Below are positions 52,191-63,080 of a DNA stretch of 64,000 nucleotides, one piece after another (the first letter of the stretch is position 1; each line of letters starts with the position of its first letter). The notes under the pieces are model-generated. The model was not told the DNA's origin. It was given only the letters and a program-made list of their open reading frames with translations, and searched no databases. The position numbers and the translations under genes are program-made. The DNA comes from Torymus aiolomorphi (lineage: Eukaryota > Arthropoda > Insecta > Hymenoptera > Torymidae), in contig CM070873.1 in the NCBI GenBank assembly GCA_036365515.1, forward strand, positions 215,993,376 to 216,057,375, given 5' to 3'.

Positions 52191-53179
52191 AGATGTCAAT
52201 ATGATATTTAAATAAAATAGCACTTACATAGGGTGACTATATATAGATATACAAATAACATGGGAGTTTTTGTTTACGTTGCTATATCTCTGAAATTAAT
52301 ACCGCTTGCCATATTGAAAATTATACCATATTATTCCTCTCGATTTCTAGTTTTATGGCTTACGGTTGAAAAAGAAACACAAAGAAAACTTTTTTTATAG
52401 TAAATTAAAATGTAATTTTAAAACTAGCTTAGATAGGGATTCCGTATTAACACAAAAACTTTGAAGTTAAATATTTCTATTTTGAATACCGCTATGGACG
52501 TGGGGCTTTCAAGCATGTACTAAGAACACAAAATCAAACGTTCTCTGCAAGTTACAGGAAAATAACAAGAAAATCGTTTTCTCGGAGAACGTCCTTAAGT
52601 TTTCGCTTACTTCTTTCCCAAATGCCTGACAAGCGACTATGATCCCTCTGCGTTTTTATTCTTTGATTATTTTTCTATTAAAATAAAGATTTTTTAACTT
52701 TATTTCTGCTTTTTTTTGTAAGGGATTTTTATGTTTAAAGACCACATAACCTCAATTTTCCGTAAGAGCTGATGTTAAAAACTCGTGTTTCAAGAATTAT
52801 TTTTTCCAAAAAATGCACGATGAAAAATGCTGAAAAAATTCATGTAATCTTCTTTTAAGTTGAGAAATAACATATAAAAATTCTAAATTGTTGGATGCTT
52901 TTTTGCTAAAGATAGGAGAGTCCTTAGTAAGAGCGATTTCGGAATAATGGAATAAGAACAAAGGGAAGAGCTTAGCTAAATCGAGGAGTAAAATGGGGAA
53001 ATCGAAAACGCCAAGGGGTGGGGGTGGGGGATTTAGAAGCGAAAAAAAGGAAGGGAAATCGGAGAAGCTGCACTGCAATGTGTTAAATTCGAACAAAGTT
53101 GATATCAATAGCAATGTCGTACCCGATCGGAAGTATCTTGAAAATATGCTGGATATGGTAAGCCGATATATGATCTAGG
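52191..53179. other. Unassigned stretch with one orphan open frame
   Basis: Mostly AT-rich. The + frame at 52993-53178 starts with ATG and reads MGKSKTPRGGGGGFRSEK, then NVVPDRKYLENMLDM, followed by a gtaagcc that could be a splice donor (ENMLDM|gtaagc). Codon composition is less AT-biased than the surroundings. I do not recognise the protein; it may be an exon of an unknown gene, a transposon ORF fragment, or chance. It does not match the missing UIM tail of ANKRD13. Confidence 0.25.
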
Positions 53180-54004
53180 GGAGAAGCGCCCCCCTGCGCG
53201 AAGTCGCACGTCAACCCCCGCTGTCTATATACGAAGCACGACCGCTAGGAGAACCTTACGTCTTTGACATTGCAAAAACTGTTAAGTACATATCAAATAC
53301 TTATTTTGATGAAAACTGTAACGCATTCATGAAAAAATTATTCGTTTTCTATAATGGCTCAGGATTAACTTACTAGAAATTGTTTTACGCAAAAATGTTT
53401 AAATCAAATCCTATATTAAATGATAAACGAAAATCGACTATTTCAGGTGTATTTAGGCGTTAAAAATAGTTTGTAACACATGCACGATTTTCATCGTTTT
53501 TCGACCTAAAAAGAGGTCCTAAAGTGACTTTTTTTAGACCGATTGGATAAAAAAAACCCTTTTGCGCCCGCTACTCTAAAATTCCGTAAAATTTGCGCCC
53601 TAGGTACACAATATACTATTTTATAACTTTAGTTCGCCAGGAACAGATTGTACATAAAGCTGTTGAATGGAAAAAAGTTTTGTTTCAATGTTACCTACAC
53701 TGACAGAAAAAATCTGGTAAAAATTCTTATGTTGTCATGTAAAAATTACCATGTTGGAATCGTAACTCGACCATATGTCGGATTTTTAGCAGAAATTGCA
53801 ATACACGTAGGAAAAATTCCAAGTCTAACATGGGAATTTTTTTATAACTGATTTTAAAGAGCGAAAAAAATTATTACACTTTTTTTTTTTAGGAGTGGGG
53901 GAGCGAGTATCAGACACATAATTATTATATTTAGACAATACAGAAGTTATTTTTGAATTAAACATGATTAAAGAAAATATATTAAATAAATTAAAAATTT
54001 TTGA

Positions 54005-54072
54005 CGGCATCGAGACTCGAACCTGGAACCCTTGGCACGGTAGTCGGGAGCGCTAACCACTTACCTAAAAGA
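54005..54072 (-). repeat. tRNA-like relic (SINE head or tRNA pseudogene)
   Basis: Read on -: taggtaagtggttagcgc, then ccgtgccaagggttccaggt and gttcgagtctcgatgccg. The T-arm B box (ggttcgagtc) is good and the D-arm (agtggttagcgc) resembles Glu/Asp-type tRNA heads. A clean seven-base acceptor stem and a full cloverleaf are not obvious, so I do not call a functional tRNA. Confidence 0.45.
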
Positions 54073-55033
54073 CATATGTCCTACAAAATTTTGGAACTTG
54101 TATATTCCCAAACGTAAGTTATGCGCGCTAATTTTATAACAAATTATGCTTTAACTCGAATAATATTATTCTCTATTTTAACGTAATTTATTACAAATGT
54201 TATATATTAAGAATATTGTTTAACATTTTATAACTATTACCAATACCTTAAATTAAACAAGCTCATTTATTTATTAATGAATTTGTATTTTCGATATAAT
54301 GGTTTTTCACAACCTTCCTTAAAAATATTACAAATAAACAATGATTTTAAAAATTGTCTTATCATAAAAAAAAAAAAAAAAAAAAAACAAGTATGTTGGA
54401 TTAGAACGCACATTCAGTTGTTGCGTTTAGCGTTTGTGTTTTGTCTCGATGTTGCCAAGGTGGATTGAGTTTGTTGACATGTATCTGTCTGAATCTTTCC
54501 TATTTTGACATTGAAGAGGTCAACTTTTCGTGCACTCGCGGGGTGTCTACGATTGAACGTGTGAATTCTTACTCTAAAACTCTCTCAATTTTTACCATGC
54601 TAGCCTGGGAAAATGTACAAAAGATAAAGTTCCATTAGTCACGTGTTAATTTTTACTATGCTGGCATAGGAAGTTTTACTTGTGACATTGGACTTTTTCA
54701 TATAAAAGATAGTAAATATTTCGATTTTAAGCAGTTGTGGGCAACTTCCAAGAGCAACATAGGAATTTTTCCCCGGGTTTTTCTGTCAGTGTAAGTATAA
54801 CTTTTGTATTTAACATTTTTGTATAAGTACATTTCGGCGTTAAAAATCGTTTTTCTGGGTTTAACTCGTCAGGAATTAATTGTACAAAAAAATGTTCAAT
54901 AGAAAAAAGTTTTGTTTTAATATTATTTTGTCGATTATATGACTGTTGCGTTTATTGTTCGTAGAAGAAAATGTTCGATGTAAAAAAGTCGTGTTTTAAT
55001 TAGTTTTACCAGAAGCATGTACTAGATTTACAC

Positions 55034-55410
55034 TGAAAATTAAGCGTATGGCTTATACGAGCAGAGTTCTCTGTCGTACCGACCACAATGTTTTTAATTA
55101 AATATTAATTGTTATAGGTTTTTCCTTGAATTCTGAGAGTCGACGCACAAAGGCAAACTTATTATCTAATTCCTGGTCAAATTTTAGATAAATCTATTGC
55201 AAAATAAAGACGAAATTTGAAAAATTGCAACGTTGCATATTACTATATTAACCTCAAAATATGACATCTTGCGATTTTTCAAATTTCGTCTTTATTTTTC
55301 ATTAGATTTATCTGAAATTTGACGGGGAATTAGGTAATAAGTTTGCCTTTGTGCGTCGACTCTTGGAATTCAAGAAAAATCTTTTAACAATTAATATTTA
55401 ATATCCCCTT
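55034..55410. mobile_element. Palindromic element, uninterrupted relative of 8030-10385
   Basis: Contains accgaccacaatgtttttaa, tttagataaatctattgc, the turn-round gcaacgttgcatattactat, and inverted agatttatctgaaattt and acaattaatatttaata. The right end is shortened (atatccccttaa). It gives the empty-site sequence for the LTR insertion in the other copy. Confidence 0.8.
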
Positions 55411-55423
55411 AATTTTCAATACA

Positions 55424-55640
55424 TAAGGCGATGTGAGTGCCACGCGTTACCGACGATTGCAGGGACCCGTTTTTCTCATTCAATTTTAAATTTTAAGAAA
55501 ATATCGCTTTGGTACGTTATAGTTAACTATGAAATCTATAACGTGTCAGAGAGATTTTTTGTCAAAATTCAAAATTGAACGAGAAAAAACGGGTCCTTGC
55601 AATCGTAGGTAACTGTGGGGCCTCGCATAAACTTGATTAC
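55424..55640. mobile_element. TTAAGGCGATG family MITE, copy 2
   Basis: Starts taaggcgatgtgagtgcc and contains gattgcagggacccgttttt and caattttaaattttaag, with inverted ccttgcaatcgtaggtaac and ggggcctcgcataaac at the right. Arms meet at ttatagttaactatgaaatc. The terminal TTAA is degraded on both sides. Confidence 0.75.
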
Positions 55641-55999
55641 ATACGAACGTATTACATACATATACATGATAGAAAACACCTAAAATGAATTAATTATGGG
55701 CGAAAAATAGTTTTTATACTGTAAATTGTTAGTTTTTGGCGGGTTACAATTTTCACTCTGGTGAAAATAAGGCTCTCCCGAGAAGCGGTCGTGTCTAAAA
55801 AGAAGTTGCAACAAGAAGGGCGCAGAAAAAGAATATTTTTATAAGAGGTATCAGAACTAAGACTTTTAACACTTGAAGCTATGCAGTGAAATATAACTCA
55901 ATACAACGTATGGCTATTCATTTAATACTTATATTGCGAGAGAGAGCGAGAGATAATTGTACTTTCGGATCGCGGCGCGGGTGGCTTAGTCCGGACGCT

Positions 56000-58330
56000 G
56001 GGTACAGTCCCGTATGCAATAAACATTCCCCGGGTAAAAACGGGTGTTCCTTACGAATTTTGACCCGCAGAATCCGAATCTGGAGGTCTTTTTTCGATAA
56101 AAGTGATACAACATTGTTTAAACAACGATTGTTTAAACAAATGATAAGAAATGTTTTTTTGCCATTCGCGTATTTTTTTTTCTGAAAACTTACGTTATTT
56201 TGAGATGAAAAGGTCCTTAGGTCCACCTTCGAAAAATGCAAATTGAAAAAGTTATGATTTTTTGAAGTTTCAATTTTTCCATTTTTTAATAACTTTAACA
56301 ACTTGTAAAATGAATGCAAATGAATCTTTTTCAAAAATTCAAACTGGTATTTCATCTTTGAACCTTGAATAAGCATTTTAATGCCCAAAAAGTATAGTTT
56401 TTATCGATTAACTATATGTTTTATTAATGCACAATTATGCAAATTTAAACGTGATTTTACTCATAAAATACGCGATTATTAATTTTAAACCAAATTTTGT
56501 CGCTTTTTTGGCTCGTTACGAACGTCGCTTCTTTCATATTTTGGTTCACAGAATTCGAAACATAAGGTCTTTTTTAAGTAAACGTGATACAAAATTGTTT
56601 AAACAACAATTGTTTAAACAAAAAATCAGAAAAAATTGTTTTTTACTATCCAAGTTTTTTTTCTGACAATATACGTTATTTTGAGAAGTAAAGGTCCTTT
56701 GGCCCACTTTCAAAAAATGCAAATTGAAAAATTTATGATTTTTCTAAATTTTAATTTTTCCATTTTTCAGCAATTTTTCAGTTGTAAAACCAATTCCTTA
56801 TTTATTGCATTTATATCGTTAAAAAAATTCAAATTTATATGATATTTAACTTTATACTTTGAATAACCATTTAAATATCTAAGCAGAATATTTTTTCTTA
56901 GTTAATTACGTATTTTAGTTATAAACAATTCTCGAAATATGCGATTTTTTCGATTTAATAAAATTTTTCAATTTACTGACAACTTAATACTATTTTAATT
57001 TTTAACGGAATAATACACAAATAATGAAATAACGCAATTTCTCATATTTTCATGGAAAAGTAACGTTTTTACGTATTTTAAATTGATGGCATTTTTATAT
57101 TTATTAATCCTATTTATATACACTATATTTCTTGTAAATATATTAATTAATAAATAAATACGAAGTTTTTAAGTAATAATTAATTCAAACAATTATTCAT
57201 TTAAGTTTAATTAATTCCCATTTCCCGCTAGCCGAAGTTACAGTATTAAATATTTTTTATCCTGGGAGTTTTTGCGCGGTTACTAATGTATTTTTTTGCA
57301 TAGTATGCGTGAAGTACGTCGATTCGCATCATTTTTAGTGTTTTTAGTTTTTTAGTAAAAACGTTACTTTTCCATGAAAATATGCGAAATAGCGTTATTC
57401 AATTATTTGTGTATTATTTCGTTAAAAATAAAAATAGTATTAAGCTGCCAGTAAATTAAAAAATGTTATTAAGGTAATGTGTACTTACCGACAAATTTTA
57501 GAACATATATATCTTTTGCAAATAATAATAGAATTACTAAAAACAAAAATTGAGTATAGTATTTATATATACGGAGCGCCTGACAGAGCTGTTTTTCCAA
57601 AAATCTACTCAGAATTTATTTAATTAAATAAAAGCCGCAATGTCGATAAGTAGGGATCTGTAATACTTCGAATTTTGCCAGTTTTAAAACGAGCGTATCT
57701 CATGGAAATGCTGATAGAATCGCACAAAAAAAAATCTGAGCATAGTATTTACATACACGGAGCGCCTGACAGAATTGTTTTTCCAAATAAACGTTCGAAT
57801 GTTTATTAATTAAATAATGAAATTGGGTTGATTTTGAGGTTCACATCGCCTTAAATAGAAAAACTCGCATATTTCAAGAATTGTTTATAACTAAAATACA
57901 TAGTTAACTAAGAAAAAATATGCTGCTTAGATATTTAAATAGTTATTCAAAATAAAAAGTTAGATGTCATATAAATTTGAATTTTTTTAACGATATAAAT
58001 GCAATTACAAATGGAATTGGTTTTACAACTGAAAAATTGCTTAAAAATGGAAAAATTAAAATTTAGAAAAATCAAATTTTTCAATTTGCATTTTTCGAAG
58101 GTTGGCCAAAGGACCTTTTCTTCTCAAAATAACGTAAATTTTCAGAAAAAAAACTTAAAAAAACTTGGATAGCAAAAAACAATTTTTTCTATTTTTTTGT
58201 TTAAACAATTGTTGTTTAAATAATATTGTATTACGTTTACTTAAAAAAGACCTTATGTTTCGAATTCTGTGAACCAAAATATGAAAGAAGCGATGTTCCT
58301 AGCGAGCCAGAAAAGCGACAATTCTTAAAT
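56000..58330. repeat. Large foldback element with a duplicated left arm
   Basis: The left arm is present twice in tandem (56030-56460 and 56490-56950; shared gtttaaacaacgattgttta / gtttaaacaacaattgttta, acgttattttgaga, aaaggtcctt). It is inverted once on the right (57862-58325; aaggaccttttcttctcaaa, aaacaattgttgtttaaa, catatgaaagaagcgat-type). The loop holds another palindrome (56965-57466; gaaaagtaacgtttttacg / gtaaaaacgttacttttcc) and a tandem pair (57540-57830; acggagcgcctgacag twice, about 165 bp apart). No coding content. Confidence 0.8.
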
Positions 58331-58342
58331 TATTTAAAAAAT

Positions 58343-59621
58343 TTTTAAACCCAAGTGGGCGAAGAATACGAGGTCCACGCACATAAGGGAATTTTACCTA
58401 GACGTGCGACAATAAGCAAGACAATTATTTACACAATTTTTAAACCCAAGTAGGCGGGGGATATGAGGTCCGCACATATTAGATAATCACGTAGATGTGC
58501 AACAATAAGCAAAACGATTATTTAAATAATTTTTAAGCGCAAGTAGCCGGAGGTCGCGAGGTTCACGCATATAAGGGAGGCACGTAGACATGCAATAATA
58601 AGCTAGACAATTATTTGAATAATTTTTAAACCCACGCAGTCGGGGGACGCAAGTTCCACGCATATAACGGAGTTACGTGGACGTGCGACGTAAGCAAGAC
58701 TTTTATTTAAAAAATTCTTAGCCTCTATAACTCGACTCCCTTATATGCGTGGACCTCGCGGCCCCAGCTAAATGAGTTTAAAAATTGTTTAAATAATTGT
58801 CTTGCTTATTGTTGCACGTCTGCATAATTCCCTAACATGCGTGGACCTCGTATTCCCCGCCTACTTGGGTTTAAAAATTGTTTAAATAATTGTCTTGCTT
58901 ATTGTTGCACGTTTACGTAATTCCCTTATATGTGTGGACTTCGCATCCCCCGGCTAATTAGGTTTAAGGGGGTTCATCCAATTTTCAGTTTATTTAGGAA
59001 GTCTTTGAAACTTTTTTCACATGTACCTGACATCATTATCTATATGATATCCTCACAAAAAAGAGCCTAGCTTCACCGTTATCGAGATATTAGTTGTCAA
59101 ATTTGAGCATTTTAACACGGCGTCTTATGGGACGCACACGCGCGAAAGATCGATTCAGTCTATAACTTCAAAGATACATTTAGCGTTTGTCTGAAAAACT
59201 AATACGTTATTAAGATCAATAATTAGAATATCATATTACAAGTTCAGAGATCCTAGCTTCACCGTTTTTAAGATATTGTAGTTGAAAGTATGGAATTTTA
59301 GGTGTACGGCCGCGCGTGCAGACGACGCTGGAGCGGTGGGGGAACACACAGACGAGCGGCGCTCTGTGTGCACGCTCACAGACGGCACGTAGCTATGTGT
59401 ATGTGTCAGTCCCGTATAAACACGCGCTCTGACTACAAGAGTGGGGGCCCCATGCGAGCAAGCCTGTGCGCGCGGTGCGGGGTGACATTGATTCTTGATA
59501 CGTTCCTGGTTGGATGAACCCCCTTAAGAATTTTTCAAATAATCATCTTGCTTACTATTGCACGTCTACGTAACTCCCTCATTTGTGTAGACCTTACGTC
59601 CCCCGGCTACTTAGGTTTAAC
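58343..59621. repeat. 93-bp tandem repeat, array C, with a strand switch
   Basis: Four units read forward (aaacccaagtgggcg... to about 58715). From about 58735 the units run in the opposite orientation (cttatatgcgtggacctcg, gggtttaaaaattg, tgcttattgttgcacgt) up to 59607. The inverted half is interrupted by a TTAA element (58964-59527) and is cut by the Penelope insertion at 59622. Only this locus of the family is head-to-head. Confidence 0.85.
58964..59527. mobile_element. TTAA-flanked non-autonomous element (piggyBac-type)
   Basis: Termini ttaagggggttcatccaa and ttggatgaacccccttaa. TTAA is present once at each side (58964-58967, 59524-59527), and joining the flanks at a single TTAA restores the satellite unit (ggtttaagaatttttcaaat). 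Inside, ctagcttcaccgtt occurs twice (about 59069 and 59253) and a GC-rich block lies at 59305-59480. The 71-codon frame there has no recognised homology. No transposase. Confidence 0.85.
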
Positions 59622-59744
59622 ATCAACTGATAAGAATTTTTCCATCGGTCTTACAGTCTTACAAATTAAATTAAAATAATTAATATTTATGGCAGTCAGA
59701 TTGCCCTTGTTTATAATCACCCCCGCAGAATCTGAAATAAAAAC

Positions 59745-60654
59745 TTAATTAAAATCTGGAAAAAACTTTGTTAGCAAAGGACGATCTGACTGCCCACCAC
59801 CACCACCTTGTCCGACGTTTCGAGCCTGCTCCGGCTCCTCCTCAGGGACTGAAATAAAACCCGCGATACACCTCCTTATATACCATGCACCCATACCCCC
59901 TTCTTTTCTCTTACCCCACCACCCTCCACATTCCCCTCTCCAACTTTCCATTCTCACTTAAATTAATAAAGAATGATAAATGTTATCTAATTTACTTGAC
60001 TCTATCATTAAATTTACATTATTCCGATTTCTTAGAATGTGAATACTTTCAAGGCTTTCCCTCTTATATTTATTCTTAATCCCCTGTTCCAAAATATCCA
60101 CACTCCCAAAATCGAAAGAATGCAAACTATTTAAACAATGTTCTTTCAAACCCGATGTACAACTTGAGCTGCGTAAACTATATTGATGTTCATATATTCT
60201 CTTTTTCAAATATCTACCCGTTTGACCAATATAACAACCATTACAATCCCTACAATTAATTTTATAAACAACTCCCGATTTCAAACATTTATCATCCTTG
60301 TCTTTACAATTACTAAATAACCTTTCTAAATTATTATCATTTCTAAAGAAAACTTGAATATTATGTTTACTAAAAACCCTTCTAATCCTTTCCGACAAAC
60401 CTCTAACATATGGTAAACTAAAATATGCATTCTTTCCATTTCTATTCCTTGTTTGATTATCTACCCGCTGCTTCAATCCACCATTATAAATTTCCCACAC
60501 TCTCTCATCAATCATATTATCAATAAATTTTACGGGATAACTATTTTTAATAAATGTTTCTCTAACTAAATTTAAATTCTTTTTCCTAAAATCTTTATGT
60601 GACAATTTAATCGCTCTGTCAATGACACCTTTGATCGCACCTGTCTTGTTTCCG
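59745..60654 (-). pseudogene. Truncated inverted copy of the PLE endonuclease region
   Basis: On - this encodes the same last 215 residues as the main ORF (from SHKDFRKKNLNLV to the stop at 59958) without a start or RT. It belongs to the left arm of the element and is a structural by-product rather than a separate gene. Confidence 0.9.
59814..59845 (-). ncRNA. Hammerhead-ribozyme-like motif in the PLE left arm
   Basis: The inverted counterpart of 63049-63080, read on -; sequence identical. Two such motifs, one per arm in opposite orientation, flank the element. Confidence 0.5.
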
Positions 60655-61155
60655 GGTTTTTATCGGGATTACAATAAAAGAGTTTCTTATGATCTACGGA
60701 AAAATATTTTCTTTTTCAAAAATAAATTACTTAACTTAGAAATTAGAGATTTGAATTTTGAAATTAATCGTTTGAATAAATATTTATTAGAGCTTGAAAG
60801 ATATTTATATAATAAAATAGAACAGAATGATTTGCAAGAATTTTTTCGTGGTCAAAAGAGGCACTTTGAAAAAGTAAAATATAACCATAGGAGTAAATTA
60901 AAAAGAAAATTTGAATATTTAAAGCATAGAAAACACTCTCAGGTCAATCAAACTAACAATGTTAATAAGGATTGGTTTAGAAATTTAACTGACAAAGTAA
61001 TACCAGAAGAAGTGGTAAATATCATGTCAAAGGGTGCTAAATTTGGAATATCATATTCAAGTAAATCTCTTCCGATCAAGAATATCATCGCTGAGGTAGA
61101 AAGTAGTATGAGTAGTTTTAATCTGGAGTTTAAAAAGAATGTAGGAGTTCTTTAG
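60622..61155 (+). CDS. PLE polyprotein N-terminal segment
   Basis: ATG 60622 lies inside the left arm, and from about 60655 the frame is unique sequence. It is rich in Lys/Arg/Asn and probably coiled (LLNLEIRDLNFEINRLNKYL). It ends GISYSSKSLPIKNIIAEVES then NVGVL-stop. The last part runs into the RT frame in another phase, so a one-base change near 61140-61155 most likely separates what was one ORF. N-terminal regions of this kind precede the RT in Penelope proteins. Confidence 0.65.
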   Translation: MTPLIAPVLFPGFYRDYNKRVSYDLRKNIFFFKNKLLNLEIRDLNFEINRLNKYLLELERYLYNKIEQNDLQEFFRGQKRHFEKVKYNHRSKLKRKFEYLKHRKHSQVNQTNNVNKDWFRNLTDKVIPEEVVNIMSKGAKFGISYSSKSLPIKNIIAEVESSMSSFNLEFKKNVGVL

Positions 61156-62936
61156 TTAAAGTTGTTAATAATTTTAAAAGAGAACATAGATTTGATAATT
61201 ATTTGAACAGTAATTTATTCCATGATTTAAAAATAACGAAGAAATTCTTGAGAGAGAATCCGAATATGATCTTCCAAAAAGCAGATAAAGGAAATGTAAC
61301 TGTAGTTTCAGATAAAAGGGATTATATTAATAAAATTCAACTTATGTTGGAGGATGATACCACTTATGTGAAAATTAGGAATCCACATATCAATAGACTA
61401 CAAGATAAATTGAAAGAATTATTGATGCATTGGAAAACAAAAGCTTATATTAAGGATAGTATGTTTAAATATTTAAAATGTGAAAATGGCACTGTAGCTA
61501 AATGTTATGGGCTTCCTAAGATTCACAAAGAACAGTTGACATATAGAATAATAATATCATCGATAAATTTTCCGACGTATAGACTTGCTAGATTTTTGTC
61601 TAATATATTGTTCAAGATAGTAGGTAAAACAAATTCATATATTAAAGATAGTTGGAGTTTTTATGGTATAATGAAAGATATTATTATTCCGAATGATCAT
61701 AGGATGGTTTCATTGGATGTAGTATCTTTGTTTACAAATATACCTTTAGAGTTGTTGAATGATATTATACAAGATAAATGGTCTGAAATTAAAGTACATA
61801 CTAGTTTAACAAAAGATGAATTTATAAAGGCACTTAATTTGGTTTTTAAAAACACAATTTTTTCTTTTGATAATAGTCTATATGAACAAAGATATGGTTG
61901 TCCAATGGGATCACCTTTGTCACCTGTTATAGCCAATTTAGTAATGGAAAAATTGGAAAGTATTGCTTTGTCTAAGTTGGTTTTTCAGCCAATTATTTTT
62001 AAAAGATATGTTGATGACATTTTTGCAGTTGTACCAGAATGTTTTGTGGATGAAATGGTGGATGTGTTTAATTCTATCCATGATAGAATTAAATTCACAA
62101 AAGAAGTTGAGAAAGATTATCAATTGAGTTTTTTAGATATTAGAGTCATTAGAGGTAATAATAATAGAGTGAAATTAGATTGGTATAGAAAACCTACATG
62201 GTCAGGTAGATTTTTAAATTTTGATTCTCACCACCAATTCGGAAACAAGACAGGTGCGATCAAAGGTGTCATTGACAGAGCGATTAAATTGTCACATAAA
62301 GATTTTAGGAAAAAGAATTTAAATTTAGTTAGAGAAACATTTATTAAAAATAGTTATCCCGTAAAATTTATTGATAATATGATTGATGAGAGAGTGTGGG
62401 AAATTTATAATGGTGGATTGAAGCAGCGGGTAGATAATCAAACAAGGAATAGAAATGGAAAGAATGCATATTTTAGTTTACCATATGTTAGAGGTTTGTC
62501 GGAAAGGATTAGAAGGGTTTTTAGTAAACATAATATTCAAGTTTTCTTTAGAAATGATAATAATTTAGAAAGGTTATTTAGTAATTGTAAAGACAAGGAT
62601 GATAAATGTTTGAAATCGGGAGTTGTTTATAAAATTAATTGTAGGGATTGTAATGGTTGTTATATTGGTCAAACGGGTAGATATTTGAAAAAGAGAATAT
62701 ATGAACATCAATATAGTTTACGCAGCTCAAGTTGTACATCGGGTTTGAAAGAACATTGTTTAAATAGTTTGCATTCTTTCGATTTTGGGAGTGTGGATAT
62801 TTTGGAACAGGGGATTAAGAATAAATATAAGAGGGAAAGCCTTGAAAGTATTCACATTCTAAGAAATCGGAATAATGTAAATTTAATGATAGAGTCAAGT
62901 AAATTAGATAACATTTATCATTCTTTATTAATTTAA
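61140..62936 (+). CDS. PLE reverse transcriptase with GIY-YIG endonuclease
   Basis: This frame is open from before 61203 (the codon there is TTG, so it has no own ATG) to TAA 62934-62936. Numbering from 61203, 577 residues contain: QKADKGNVTVV, YGLPKIHKE, SLDVVSLFTNIP (RT motif A), CPMGSPLSPVIANLVMEKLE (motif B), RYVDDIFAV with YVDD 269-272, and LSFLDIRV, typical of Penelope RTs. The C-terminal domain has the Cys-rich CKDKDDKC linker, then GVVYKINCRDCNGCYIGQTG: GVVY 473-476 and YIG 487-489 of the GIY-YIG nuclease, then GRYLKKRIYEH. All catalytic motifs are present. Apart from the upstream frame break it looks intact. Confidence 0.92.
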   Translation, partial: CRSSLVKVVNNFKREHRFDNYLNSNLFHDLKITKKFLRENPNMIFQKADKGNVTVVSDKRDYINKIQLMLEDDTTYVKIRNPHINRLQDKLKELLMHWKTKAYIKDSMFKYLKCENGTVAKCYGLPKIHKEQLTYRIIISSINFPTYRLARFLSNILFKIVGKTNSYIKDSWSFYGIMKDIIIPNDHRMVSLDVVSLFTNIPLELLNDIIQDKWSEIKVHTSLTKDEFIKALNLVFKNTIFSFDNSLYEQRYGCPMGSPLSPVIANLVMEKLESIALSKLVFQPIIFKRYVDDIFAVVPECFVDEMVDVFNSIHDRIKFTKEVEKDYQLSFLDIRVIRGNNNRVKLDWYRKPTWSGRFLNFDSHHQFGNKTGAIKGVIDRAIKLSHKDFRKKNLNLVRETFIKNSYPVKFIDNMIDERVWEIYNGGLKQRVDNQTRNRNGKNAYFSLPYVRGLSERIRRVFSKHNIQVFFRNDNNLERLFSNCKDKDDKCLKSGVVYKINCRDCNGCYIGQTGRYLKKRIYEHQYSLRSSSCTSGLKEHCLNSLHSFDFGSVDILEQGIKNKYKRESLESIHILRNRNNVNLMIESSKLDNIYHSLLI

Positions 62937-63048
62937 GTGAGAATGGAAAGTTGGAGAGGGGAATGTGGAGGGTGGTGGGGTAAGAGAAAAGAAGGGCGTA
63001 TGAGTCCATGGTATATAAGGAGGTGTATCGCGGGTTTTATTTCAGTCC

Positions 63049-63080
63049 CTGAGGAGGAGCCGGAGCAGGCTCGAAACGTC
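63049..63080 (+). ncRNA. Hammerhead-ribozyme-like motif in the PLE right arm
   Basis: The sequence ctgagga (63049-63055) fits the CUGANGA core. Then comes a 5-bp stem, gagcc (63057-63061) with ggctc (63068-63072), and loop ggagca, followed by gaaa (63073-63076) and cgtc. GAAACGTC contains self-complementary ACGT, which fits the minimal dimeric hammerheads described in Penelope elements. One extra G (63056) precedes the stem relative to a strict core, so activity is uncertain. Confidence 0.5.

Larger units (their letters stand above)
53180..55830. mobile_element. Repeat-family element, copy 2 (inverted relative to 22470-24400)
   Basis: It opens with acgaccgctaggagaacctt and gacattgcaaaaactgttaa, both matching 22470-24400 in reverse complement. 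It then repeats tttacgcaaaaatgttt, taaacgaaaatcgacta and ggcgttaaaaatcg (53400-53470, 54820-54900). It ends near aaggctctcccgagaagcgg-tcgtg (55770-55795). Inserted or embedded are the tRNA-like relic (54005-54072) and two palindromic MITEs (55034-55410, 55424-55640). No coding capacity was recognised. Confidence 0.55.

Noticed and set aside
54005..54072. Functional tRNA gene on -
   Set aside because: Good B box but no convincing acceptor stem or complete cloverleaf by eye; treated as a relic.
59745..60605. Separate GIY-YIG gene on -
   Set aside because: It is the inverted left arm of the Penelope element, identical to the end of the main ORF and lacking a start.
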